Below, piece by piece: positions 24,929 through 32,876 of a stretch of DNA of 64,000 nt. The notes beneath the pieces are model-generated. The model was not told the DNA's origin. It ran no database searches and was given only the letters and a program-made list of their open reading frames with translations. Origin of the DNA: Stenomitos frigidus_A (lineage in GTDB: Bacteria > Cyanobacteriota > Cyanobacteriia > Leptolyngbyales > Leptolyngbyaceae). The position numbers and the translations under genes are program-made. The stretch's first letter is position 1. The number at the start of each line of letters is the position of its first letter. Location of the stretch: contig NZ_CAWNSW010000129.1 in assembly GCF_963877135.1 (NCBI RefSeq), positions 89,103 to 153,102 of the forward strand, given 5' to 3'.

Positions 24929-25448
24929 GCTCTACCTTAAGTTGCCTGAAACGCTCAGTTGCACCTGCATCAACGTGATTAAAGAGAAATATACAGCCCA
25001 ATGATTGATGCATCACCTTGATTCTGACCCATTTTACTTAGCGATCATGCTTGCAGTCTGTCTCTTTGAAGCAATTTTGTCAGAACAGTAAAAAGTCACC
25101 TCAGTATGAATTCAATAGGCAGGCATGATCAGCTTTGTGTATCGATCAAAGGAATGAGTTTTGTTTACAAAGCTATAGCTGTTGCCACCGAGCTTAGGAC
25201 ATTTGGATCAAAGCGGATGTGGTGAAGCTGCCTCCAGCCAAGGATTTCACCTCTGCACCATGTCCTAACCCAGCTATTGCTTATTTATAAATTCATAGGC
25301 CACACCTAGAACTTTGCCTCTAACAGGCTGAGGCTGTTAAGAGTCTGCCCCAATCAATCGTGAGACTTAACTATGCTTTAAAAATTGACTGTGGAGCGAA
25401 CGCCGTATCAGCAAGATTATGCTTTCAGCAGACGATAAGGTGAACCCG
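24929..25448. other. Gene desert upstream of the hybrid kinase
   Basis: About 520 bases with no credible reading frame on either strand. It holds the hybrid kinase promoter region and the structured inverted repeat at 25194-25268. Confidence 0.6.
25194..25268. other. 75-nt nested inverted repeat
   Basis: TTAGGACAT (25194-25202) pairs exactly with ATGTCCTAA (25260-25268). Inside, GGTGAA (25221-25226) pairs with TTCACC (25246-25251), and GCTG pairs with CAGC around a CCTC tetraloop at 25227-25238. The nested pairing suggests a structured RNA or the remains of a transposon end. Confidence 0.45.
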
Positions 25449-25604
25449 TTAATCACCCAGACACCACGACAAGAGGGTTATCGTTCCTAGCCAATAGATC
25501 CAGGCTGGCAAGCTGAAGGCATTCAGCCAGTCAAACGGCAGTAACAATAACTTGATCGACGAGAGGGTAATGATGAGCGTCATCATCAGCACGACTAAGG
25601 CCAT
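25449..25604 (-). pseudogene. C-terminal fragment of a small membrane protein abutting the IS
   Basis: An open frame of about 51 codons (ATG at 25604, stop 25449-25451) encodes two hydrophobic segments: MALVVLMMTLIITLSS and LPAWIYWLGTITLLSW. The frame stays open from the ATG back toward the IS end at 25617, so this may be the 3' remnant of a gene interrupted by the element. The pattern of a span, PFDWLN, and a second span ending in a charged residue loosely recalls the N-terminus of isoprenylcysteine methyltransferase-like proteins, but that is a weak guess. Confidence 0.3.
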
Positions 25605-25616
25605 TGATCTTTTGTA

Positions 25617-26360
25617 GGTTGTGCATCAAATTATAGTGGGCTCAGTCATTAGATCATGCCAGGTCCGAGGCTTTGACGTTCATCCTGCTCGTTGAGCCGC
25701 TGTTGTTTGCAATCGACTCTGTCGCCAGATCCAATTGCAGTCACTGACGACTAATCGAGTCGTGGCTTTGGTTTGTTCCCATCGTTTGCCAACCTTATTC
25801 TGTCTGCGGTGCCACCGCACCGTTTGTTGCCTGACAATGCCATTGGTTCTCTCCAGGCGTTGCGTCTTGTCTTTGCCAATATGGTGAAGCCTTTCTGGCT
25901 AGGCTGACCCCAGTCCAACAATCACCATGCTCTAACGCCCCAAGGAGACAGCGCTGCTGTTTTTTGAAACAAATGGCCATACGCTCACATCTTCGGTTTG
26001 CACCACTTGCACTTGAGCATGATGCACTAATGGTGCCTGCTAAGTGGCGGTACGCACAAGGCTGACAACAGTGTTATGAGCAAGTCCACGCGGCTAATGC
26101 CTCGCTGACAGCTACCTTCACTATGTGCCTATAGCACCTGCCGGATTTGTTCTAGAGTGACAGACCGGTGGTCGTACAAGGTGTCAAACCGTTTGTTGAA
26201 CGTTTGCTTGCAATGGGGACAGAAATATCGCTGGCTGCCATTGGGCGCTTTGCTGTGTTTGTGTGTAATGGGATGACCGCAGAGCCGACATGCCATAAGT
26301 CTTGCTTAAGAGTAGAGGTCTCTCCACTTTACCTAGCCCACCTTAGCTTGATGCACTACC
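25617..26360 (-). mobile_element. Decayed IS1-like insertion sequence with terminal inverted repeats
   Basis: A 744-bp element. The 26-base ends at 25617-25642 and 26335-26360 (read inward) match at 21 of 26 positions: both begin GGT(T/A)GTGCATCAA and end GTGGGCT. Nearly the whole interior is covered by a broken transposase frame on the - strand. No target duplication is visible (flanks differ), as expected for an old insertion. Confidence 0.8.
25626..26296 (-). pseudogene. IS1-family transposase, degenerate
   Basis: Starting at 26296, the frame reads MACRLCGHPITHKHSKAPNG then RYFCPHCKQTFNKRFDTLY, the zinc-finger N-terminus (CxxC..CxxC) of cyanobacterial IS1-type transposases, followed by EQIRQVL, an in-frame stop, and AHSEGSCQRGISR. 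Further on come FKKQQRC, LEHGDCWTGVSLA and, in a different frame, IGKDKTQRLERTNGIVRQQ and RWHRRQNKVGKRWEQTK, ending RLQTTAAQRAG, a stop, and TSKPRTWHDLMTEPTI. The catalytic core between GVSLA and IGKDKT is deleted. At least two stops, one frameshift and one internal deletion make it non-functional. Confidence 0.85.
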
Positions 26361-26447
26361 TGAAATTAAAACCATAAACTGACCAATGTGGACAACTTAT
26401 GATTGGAGCCACCTTGTCACTGTACAGCTTGAAACTGATACAAAAAG

Positions 26448-26521
26448 GGCGAACGATGGGACTCGAACCCACGAGTGGAGGAATCACAATCCTCTGCCTT
26501 AACCACTTGGCTACGCTCGCC
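26448..26521 (-). tRNA. tRNA-His (GUG anticodon)
   Basis: Acceptor stem GCGAGCG/CGTTCGC with the extra 5' G (at 26521) facing discriminator C (26448), the hallmark of tRNA-His. The anticodon arm AGGATTGTGATTCCT presents GTG, and the T arm is GTGGGTTCGAGTCCCAC. CCA is not encoded; a short T-run follows. Confidence 0.96.
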
Positions 26522-26776
26522 GTGCGCTACTCATTATAGCATTGCTTGAAGCGTCGTGGTATTTTCGTTCAAAAATCCTGCTGCTGGCAATGTTTGAAGC
26601 TGCTTGTCGTTGATCTAATTGATTCTTTTACCTGATTGCGAAAGGATGTTCATTCATAGGAGATCCGCCATAATTGATACAGTCTTTCTACTTTGCTGAA
26701 CTCAGGGGGGTTTGAGGGTAGGCCGAAGCCCAGTTTTGCCTCGTCTCGTTCCCACCGTAGATCATCACACTAAGCA

Positions 26777-27223
26777 ATGAGGTTGCAACAACCCAATATG
26801 GTTAACCATCTTAAGCCCATCAAAACGATCGCCACTCAACGTGGTCGCAGGCAAACGCTTAAAATTGGTGCCATTGCGGGTGGTTGTATACTCGCAGCGT
26901 TAAGCGGAGTGCTAGGAATCACCAATCCTGACCAGAAAGCCTACAATGAATTCGCGACTCAGGCTGCGATCGGCTATCTGAAAGTAGAAGTTTGTGCTAA
27001 AGCCCCTACCGCTTTTGGTTTGCAAAAGCTTTGTCAATCAGAACTAGAATCGAATCAGTCTAAGATTAAGAAGATTATTGTTGATGGTACTCAGAGGCAA
27101 GACTTTGTCCTCTTCAGCCGCTACATTACTGATTTGTCAATTAGCCCAGACCTGCCTTCTTACCATGTAGAAAGCGTTGGTGTACTAGGGCAGTTCATCA
27201 TTTACAAAACGCAGAAGCAATAG
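26777..27223 (+). CDS. DUF4359 family protein with N-terminal membrane anchor
   Basis: 148 residues. A basic N-terminus is followed by one span (LKIGAIAGGCILAALSGVLGI), then TNPDQKAYNEFATQ, EVCAKAP, a central LCQSELESNQSKIKKII, and QRQDFVLFSRYITDLSI and LPSYHVESVGVLGQF near the end. I recognise this as the cyanobacterial DUF4359 family (function unknown; anchored or secreted). Two cysteines flank the central helix and may form a disulfide, suggesting an extracytoplasmic location. ATG at 26777 is used; a second ATG eight codons in is also possible. It is flanked by tRNA-His and the convergent glycan cluster. Confidence 0.78.
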   Translation: MRLQQPNMVNHLKPIKTIATQRGRRQTLKIGAIAGGCILAALSGVLGITNPDQKAYNEFATQAAIGYLKVEVCAKAPTAFGLQKLCQSELESNQSKIKKIIVDGTQRQDFVLFSRYITDLSISPDLPSYHVESVGVLGQFIIYKTQKQ

Positions 27224-27257
27224 GGCGATAGAGAGTTTTAAGTAGTCAGAATTATCA

Positions 27258-27290
27258 TTTAGCTTTCAATGACCTTAATTGAAAGCTAAA
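27258..27290. terminator. Bidirectional terminator hairpin
   Basis: TTTAGCTTTCAAT (27258-27270) and ATTGAAAGCTAAA (27278-27290) form a perfect 13-bp stem around a 7-nt loop between the convergent DUF4359 and methyltransferase genes. A/T-rich ends on both sides fit termination in both directions. Confidence 0.65.
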
Positions 27291-27384
27291 TCGCTGATTT
27301 AGCTAGCCTTCACTGTTGATAGAGTCGTTCTGAGAGGGATCTTGCTCGATCTCGTCTTTCCACGAAAGCATACTCCAGACAGTA

Positions 27385-28374
27385 CTAAAGTTTCTTTAGC
27401 CAGATACTCCCACCTCTATTCTTCAAGCACAAGGGCATATCAGATTTAAATTTGTCTTCATGAAAATGCTCTAAAAAGGTGTTGAAGAGGCAAATTTCAA
27501 AAGCCGTATTATACTGCAAAAAAGCCCTCAATAGGTAATCTTCGTTCCAGGCTCGACCTTCATAAACCCAAGCTTTGGGATACTCAAATGGGTAGAAAAT
27601 GTCGTGAAAATGAATGTATACACCATTCTGAAGACTGGGCAGAAGCTTAAAAAAGATATAGTTCACATCACTATCTACCTTTGATACATGAGTGGAGTCT
27701 ATGAACAGAATATCTCCTGCAGAGAGTGACTGAAATACATCAACGTCTATCTCTTGAAGCTTTCGAGGGATGATTTTAATACGCTCTCGATCTTCAGGTT
27801 TGATTAAAGATTCCAATAGCTGAGGGTAAGGGTCAATAAATGTGCAAGAGATATGATTGTTAAAGAAAACTTCGTTTGTATCAAGCATGACGCAGGAAGA
27901 GTACCCTGAACCAACCTCTATAATGCTCTTCGGCTGTACATGGCGGATCATACAGTGTAGAAAAATTCCGTCAGAATAAGAATAGCTAGAATTTTCGAAA
28001 AAGTATCTTAACCCGTCTTTTTTACTTTCTGTAAAGGGTTGGCTGTTGTAATATTCCTGCAATGCCTTAAGCAATTCGAGTTGTTTCGGTTCGTTTAATG
28101 CAACCCCAGGAATAGAAGTGGGTACAATATGAAAAATCTCATTCGCTCTAGTCTTGATGTCATCAATAGATGGAATCGGAGAATAGAAGTGGCCCGGTGG
28201 AACCCATGTTTGCCACTCTTGTCCTTGTTCTTGTAGAGGCTGGCTTTCTACTTCAGGCGGCTGTTCCTTTGCCGCGAGTAATGCATCTCTCTCAATAAAA
28301 ACCGCTTTAAGACGTGGCCAATGCTTAATTAGATTAAAGAGATAATCACTTGCCAACCCTCTGATGCTTTTCAA
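27385..28374 (-). CDS. Class I SAM-dependent methyltransferase of the glycan cluster
   Basis: 329 residues. A helical N-terminus (about 1-60) is followed by a methyltransferase-24-like domain: IEVGSGYSSCVMLDTN (motif I), SCTFIDPYPQLLESL, GDILFIDSTHVSKVDSDVNY and GVYIHFHDIFYPFEYPKAW, the last being the acidic/His metal-binding region of small-molecule O-methyltransferases. It ends SIWLKKL. This type often modifies sugars in surface polysaccharide loci. It is the most downstream gene of a seven-gene same-strand cluster and is AT-rich like its neighbours. Acceptor unknown. Confidence 0.8.
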   Translation of the reverse strand: MKSIRGLASDYLFNLIKHWPRLKAVFIERDALLAAKEQPPEVESQPLQEQGQEWQTWVPPGHFYSPIPSIDDIKTRANEIFHIVPTSIPGVALNEPKQLELLKALQEYYNSQPFTESKKDGLRYFFENSSYSYSDGIFLHCMIRHVQPKSIIEVGSGYSSCVMLDTNEVFFNNHISCTFIDPYPQLLESLIKPEDRERIKIIPRKLQEIDVDVFQSLSAGDILFIDSTHVSKVDSDVNYIFFKLLPSLQNGVYIHFHDIFYPFEYPKAWVYEGRAWNEDYLLRAFLQYNTAFEICLFNTFLEHFHEDKFKSDMPLCLKNRGGSIWLKKL

Positions 28375-28437
28375 GATGACCTGCTCCTCTAGCTATTTTC
28401 TGATGCTCTTTGGCTGTTATATCGAAGCTCTTTAATC

Positions 28438-29529
28438 TTACGCGCTTCGCTCTTTGAATTTAAATTTCTTTAATTTTAAGCATGGTTGTTCAACAAAAAA
28501 CCAGCTGCCGATACTCAGAAGCAAGGTTAGGACAAAAGAAAGTATGAAATAGGCGAAAAAGCCATACTTATTGTATCCAAAAAAGGTTAATGTTTGCTGA
28601 ATAGGAAAGGCGTAAATATAGAGCCCATACGAAAAATCTCCGTACTTGTCAAAGCTTGAAAACGGCAAATAAATGGCTGTGCAGAAAACAATATAGCTGA
28701 GTAATATAGGAGCTATTGTAGGATAATATTGATACTTAAGGCTTAAAATTAGAACAGACAGGGCAAATAAGAGTATCTTTAGATCGATCAGAATTTCGGG
28801 AGCATAAAGATAAAATACGGCACCTGATAGGAAGTAAACGGACAACTTAAGATTTTGAATATCTAAGAAATAAGGTGAGACTTTAGCCGCTACTCCCGGA
28901 ATGACAATATCAAGCGCATAGAGCAGCCAAAAACTCACGAACAAGCCCAGAATAGCGAAACGCTGCTTGCTCAGAATGCCTAACCACCCCAAAATAGCAA
29001 CAGCGAGATAGCATCTGAACTCGTAAATTAATGACCATAATGAACCATTAAAAGCTCCTGGAAAAGGCATGTCCTTTTTTAAGAGTTGATTGATATCGTA
29101 TTGCCTCATTTCTAGGAAGAAGTTAACCTTAAAATAGTCCAGTGGATTTTCAGGCTGAAATTGAAAATAATTTTGAAGACTCCCGTATTTTGCAAAGTGA
29201 ATGATAGGTGCAAAAGCTAAGATCGTCAAAAGCATACATACCCAAAAGCCTGGGAAGATTCGTAGAGAGCGATTCCACAAGAAACGCCAAAGGGCTTGAG
29301 ATTGTACATAGCTGCGAGTAATTAAAAAACCACTGATGACGAAGAAGCAGCAAACAGCAATACCGCCATAACTCTCTTGCTTGCTCCCAAGCATCCCTTC
29401 TAATCCAAAGTTTCCAAGAGAATGGCAGTGTGAAAAAATCACTAAAACAGCAAGCATGAAGCGAAGAAATCCAAAGCTGTTTTTTTTAGGATTGAATGCT
29501 TTCTGTAAGGGAATAGAATCTTTCGACAT
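28438..29529 (-). CDS. Acyltransferase 3 family membrane protein (OafA/YrhL-like)
   Basis: 363 residues with about ten hydrophobic segments. The N-terminus (FGFLRFMLAVLVIFSHCHSLG) carries the conserved Arg and His of the family (R..A...V..SH), followed by AVCCFFVISGFLITRSY, a second hallmark. FGYNKYGFFAYFILSF and the final WFFVEQPCLKLKK are also typical. These enzymes O-acetylate or otherwise acylate sugars of exopolysaccharide, lipopolysaccharide or peptidoglycan at the membrane. It lies 63 bases upstream of the methyltransferase gene on the same strand. The region is markedly AT-rich compared with the flanks. Confidence 0.9.
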   Translation of the reverse strand: MSKDSIPLQKAFNPKKNSFGFLRFMLAVLVIFSHCHSLGNFGLEGMLGSKQESYGGIAVCCFFVISGFLITRSYVQSQALWRFLWNRSLRIFPGFWVCMLLTILAFAPIIHFAKYGSLQNYFQFQPENPLDYFKVNFFLEMRQYDINQLLKKDMPFPGAFNGSLWSLIYEFRCYLAVAILGWLGILSKQRFAILGLFVSFWLLYALDIVIPGVAAKVSPYFLDIQNLKLSVYFLSGAVFYLYAPEILIDLKILLFALSVLILSLKYQYYPTIAPILLSYIVFCTAIYLPFSSFDKYGDFSYGLYIYAFPIQQTLTFFGYNKYGFFAYFILSFVLTLLLSIGSWFFVEQPCLKLKKFKFKERSA

Positions 29530-29801
29530 AAAATTTAAAATTTTGAATGAGGTACGAATTTAGGATTTATTTACAGAGAGTTCGGGCTTGCTGATATTTT
29601 ATGGCTATGAATTGAAATTGCAATTTCCTATTCTATTCACTCTTGAAGCTTGAGATTTTTAACCGAGTGAGCGATCGCTCTAACTTCAAGTACTTTCTAA
29701 ATACTTTCTCATCTTGATGAATATTCCATGCATTAAAACTAAATATTGATGACATATAACTCCATAAAAAACAATTAAACGGTATACATCCCAGTAAGAA
29801 T

Positions 29802-30830
29802 TTACTCATGCTGTCCAAGACCAATTTTTCGATTGAAGCGAAACCACACATTTCTCATCCTCCAAAATTTACTGGTTTTCATCGCACCGATTTTTGCTTG
29901 AGATTGATCTAATTGAGCTTGCAGGGCATGAACTTGAGCCTGCGAAGCCTCAACCTTAGCCCGCATACTCTGAAGCTCAGTTTGGGATTGACTAATTAAA
30001 GTATTGAGAAAATCTAAGGTTCTCTTTTCAGTGCCTGGTAAGGGGAAGAAAATCAGGTCTCGCTTCAGTATCGAAATTTTTTCTCTTGCTATTCTCCAGC
30101 GTTCTTGCTTCTCAAAATTAAAAGTACCACTCAGCTCATCAGTAAAATTACTGGAGTTGCTTCCGTCTAGTCGAAAGCGATATTCACAAGTGACTTCGGG
30201 ATAATACTTGGGCTCATGAGCGATCGCCAACTTAAGTAAAAAAGCATAATCCTCCAGAAGTGTGAATGATTCATCGAAGTGAACTACATCATCCTTGACT
30301 CGGTAGCGATCAATGATGTAACTATGTAACGGAATGAAATTTTCAAACCATAGCTCTGGGTAAAAAAACTTGGGTTTTCGAAAGAAGAAGTGATGCGACT
30401 GAATGTATAAATCACCCAACGCGTCAATCTCACAAAGTGTGCCTACAGTATCTGCATAAGCCCAAGCTGATGAATAATTCGCCTCCAACGTCTTTACTAA
30501 AGAGGCGATATGAGTGGGGTATAAAATATCATCGTCATCTAAAAAACCAATATATCTACCTGCAGCGGCTGCAATGCCCAAATTTAAATTCTTAGCACGC
30601 TCATCTGAATTCGTGCAGTTCCTAACAGTTTTTATTGGCAAACCACGCAGGATATATGTCTTACAAAGTTCTGTTACCTGTGCAAAATAATCATCACTTT
30701 TAGACTGCACAACTACCACAGCTTCACATTGTGCATAAGTATTACAAAGAACGCTAAACAGTGCTTGATCTAAGAAATCAATTCGGTTGGGAACTGTGCG
30801 TATCACAATTGACGCTTTTACATTTTGCAT
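29802..30830 (-). CDS. Family 2 glycosyltransferase with coiled-coil and SKFW tail
   Basis: 342 residues from the ATG at 30830 (a GTG at 30842 would overlap the upstream gene). The GT-A fold is shown by SIVIRTVPNRIDFLDQAL at the N-terminus, NLGIAAAAGRYIGFLDDDDI with the DDD metal-binding motif, and FTLLEDYAFLLKLA. After about residue 280 comes a coiled coil rich in Gln (QAQVHALQAQLDQSQAKI) and a C-terminal TSKFWRMRNVWFRF. The same tail occurs on two other genes of this cluster. It probably adds a sugar to a lipid- or protein-linked glycan. The 270 bases after the stop contain no convincing gene. Confidence 0.88.
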   Translation of the reverse strand: MQNVKASIVIRTVPNRIDFLDQALFSVLCNTYAQCEAVVVVQSKSDDYFAQVTELCKTYILRGLPIKTVRNCTNSDERAKNLNLGIAAAAGRYIGFLDDDDILYPTHIASLVKTLEANYSSAWAYADTVGTLCEIDALGDLYIQSHHFFFRKPKFFYPELWFENFIPLHSYIIDRYRVKDDVVHFDESFTLLEDYAFLLKLAIAHEPKYYPEVTCEYRFRLDGSNSSNFTDELSGTFNFEKQERWRIAREKISILKRDLIFFPLPGTEKRTLDFLNTLISQSQTELQSMRAKVEASQAQVHALQAQLDQSQAKIGAMKTSKFWRMRNVWFRFNRKIGLGQHE

Positions 30831-30835
30831 CAGAA

Positions 30836-31693
30836 CTACCACCTAGACGGAGAAAAGTATCTGCCGTGATTAAAGTCAATATAAGTAGGCACCATATCTA
30901 AAGGAATCTTCTTGAGATCAACAGAGCAAATTTTTTGTAGCTCTTCTTGGCTGACCAATTCTCGCAACCTCAAAAGCTCTTTCTGGGTCGCATCAATATT
31001 CCCGTACTTTGCAGCTAATTTATAAGCAGAAATAGTCATCTCTAAGTCTTGACGAGAGATATTTCTATCTTCGCCAAAAACATAGTGATAGAAGAGAGCA
31101 TTTGGGACTGTGTAGCATTGATAACCAAGCATCTGAGCACGCCATGAAAGATCAACGTCTTCGCAATACAAAAAGAAAGATTCGTCGAACCCATCTAGAC
31201 GCTCATAAACTGGAAACGGTATTAATAAGCAGCAGCCTGAGCACCACCCAGTGGCAAAAGTTTTTGGATCATAGATTTTCGGGTGCTCAATAGGAAATTG
31301 CCTGGCCTCAAACAATCCTTGATTGTTGCGAGCTTGAGCAAATACAACAAGATTTTCAATCATTCGCTGATGAGGAATTCCATCTGGATTAGCACAAAGG
31401 TAATAATCCATCTCTCTATTCATTGCTTGAAGATTGCGAAATAGACAGTTGTGTCCTGCGCCAAAGCCAATATTTTCCCCTTGTTGGCTCACAGAAACGG
31501 ACAAATTGAGATCGTCTGCAATCTTTAAAACCTGCCTCAATTGTGAGCCCTGGCTATTATCAATAATCCCCAACTCAATACTGATTGGCAGAGAAGATAG
31601 TAATTGCTCCTTAAAACCAAGCAAGCTTTTGTAAAGGAGATTTAGATCGTTTTTATACAATACGATGCCAATAGCGAGTTGGATTGTGCCCAT
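30836..31693 (-). CDS. Family 2 glycosyltransferase (rhamnosyltransferase-like)
   Basis: 285 residues. IQLAIGIVLYKNDLNLLYKS at the N-terminus, LGIIDNSQG, NIGFGAGHNCLF, and YYLCANPDG (the DxD-equivalent region) fit the GT2 subgroup often annotated as rhamnosyltransferases. WCSGCCLLIPFPVYERLDGF and FFLYCEDVDLSWRAQMLGYQ are the acceptor-side motifs with the ED catalytic pair. The C-terminus lacks the coiled-coil SKFW tail of its neighbours. The stop lies 5 bases before the preferred start of the next gene, so the two are almost certainly co-transcribed and translationally coupled. Confidence 0.9.
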   Translation of the reverse strand: MGTIQLAIGIVLYKNDLNLLYKSLLGFKEQLLSSLPISIELGIIDNSQGSQLRQVLKIADDLNLSVSVSQQGENIGFGAGHNCLFRNLQAMNREMDYYLCANPDGIPHQRMIENLVVFAQARNNQGLFEARQFPIEHPKIYDPKTFATGWCSGCCLLIPFPVYERLDGFDESFFLYCEDVDLSWRAQMLGYQCYTVPNALFYHYVFGEDRNISRQDLEMTISAYKLAAKYGNIDATQKELLRLRELVSQEELQKICSVDLKKIPLDMVPTYIDFNHGRYFSPSRW

Positions 31694-31746
31694 ATGCTTT
31701 ATTTTTTGTTAATACTGCGAAGCCTTGCTACTTGTTTGTATCTAGA

Positions 31747-32751
31747 TTATTCTCTATTGCTTGAGCCCCATCCTACACTTTGCTTTAGGTAAAACCAAGC
31801 TCCTCTCAGCTTCCAAAATTTGCTGTTTTCCATAGCAGTAATTCTTTGCTGAGCTTGCTCCAATTTAATCTGCACTTGTACCAATTGTGTCTGAGCCTGC
31901 TGGAGGTGCGTCTGCGTTTGCACCAGTTGCGCATCAGTCTGCGCTAAGGTTTTCTCTAGAGCATTCTTCTGTGTTGCTAGATTAGTGTTGGTTTCCTCTA
32001 AGTTACCAATACGCAACTCGCGATCGCCAATCATTTGAGCGAAGTTGGTACGGTAGAGGCTGGCATGTTTAGTGCAAATGTACTTTAATAGGCGACTTCG
32101 ATTTTCGGGTAAAGCACACTTTGTCACCATCGAGTCTGCTCGTACTCGATAGTCATAGAGCACTTCCGGAACATAATGAAAGTTCCATCCACGCTCGATC
32201 GCACTTAGCCAGAGATCCCAATCTTCTAAGCCAGCTATTGGCATATGGGGGTCATAGCCACCACAATCTTCCCACATAGACTTTCGGTAAACAGCACAGG
32301 CATCAATATAGTTGCTTAAAATGAGCTTGGAGACATCGAATTTTTCCGGCAATTGCCATATGCGCTCGACCTCACCAAACCACTCGGGCTTACCATATAC
32401 AACACCAATGTCTGGATTTTGGTCAAGAACATCAATGCCCTTGAGAATATACTCAGTACGTATCTTATTATCTGCGTCTAAAGGTAATATGTAGCGCCCT
32501 GATGCTTTAGCGATACCGTTGTTCCGGGCATGAGCCAACCCCTGATTATCCTGATCAAGAATAAAATAATCTTGCTCTTTTAGATAACTTAAGAGGTTAA
32601 CCGTTAACGGATCGTGAGAACCATCGTTGACAATGATGACCTCATAAACCGGATCGAGACAAGCCTGAATGCTGGATAGTGCTTCCAGCAGGTATTCGCC
32701 ATGGTTATAACAAGGAATTATAATGGAGAGTGCAACCGATTTAGCTGACAT
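31747..32751 (-). CDS. Family 2 glycosyltransferase with coiled-coil and SKFW tail
   Basis: 334 residues. SIIIPCYNHGEYLLEALSSI and VIIVNDGSHDP are the canonical GT2 N-terminus, ARNNGIAKASGRYILPLDAD carries the DAD metal motif, and IAGLEDWDLWLSAIERGW the acceptor/catalytic ED. After residue ~245 there is a long Gln/Leu coiled coil (QTDAQLVQTQTHLQQAQTQL) ending in NSKFWKLRGAWFYLKQSVGW, nearly the same tail as at 29802 and 32877. It resembles enzymes building cyanobacterial surface polysaccharides. It sits 53 bases upstream of the rhamnosyltransferase-like gene on the same strand. Confidence 0.91.
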   Translation of the reverse strand: MSAKSVALSIIIPCYNHGEYLLEALSSIQACLDPVYEVIIVNDGSHDPLTVNLLSYLKEQDYFILDQDNQGLAHARNNGIAKASGRYILPLDADNKIRTEYILKGIDVLDQNPDIGVVYGKPEWFGEVERIWQLPEKFDVSKLILSNYIDACAVYRKSMWEDCGGYDPHMPIAGLEDWDLWLSAIERGWNFHYVPEVLYDYRVRADSMVTKCALPENRSRLLKYICTKHASLYRTNFAQMIGDRELRIGNLEETNTNLATQKNALEKTLAQTDAQLVQTQTHLQQAQTQLVQVQIKLEQAQQRITAMENSKFWKLRGAWFYLKQSVGWGSSNRE

Positions 32752-32876
32752 AGCAAGATATTGGATAGTTTAAGAGAATCTCCTAAAAACTAGCTGAAAG
32801 GCAATGCTTTCTTTGTGAATGACATTGTCATCCGGTAGACTTCTCAGCTAGCTTCTCAAGTAAATCGCTAGGTAAC

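Noticed and set aside
29633..29851. A 72-codon open frame on the - strand overlapping the 3' end of the glycosyltransferase at 29802
   Set aside because: It overlaps the real gene in another frame, has no ribosome site or recognisable motif, and its composition matches the AT-rich spacer.
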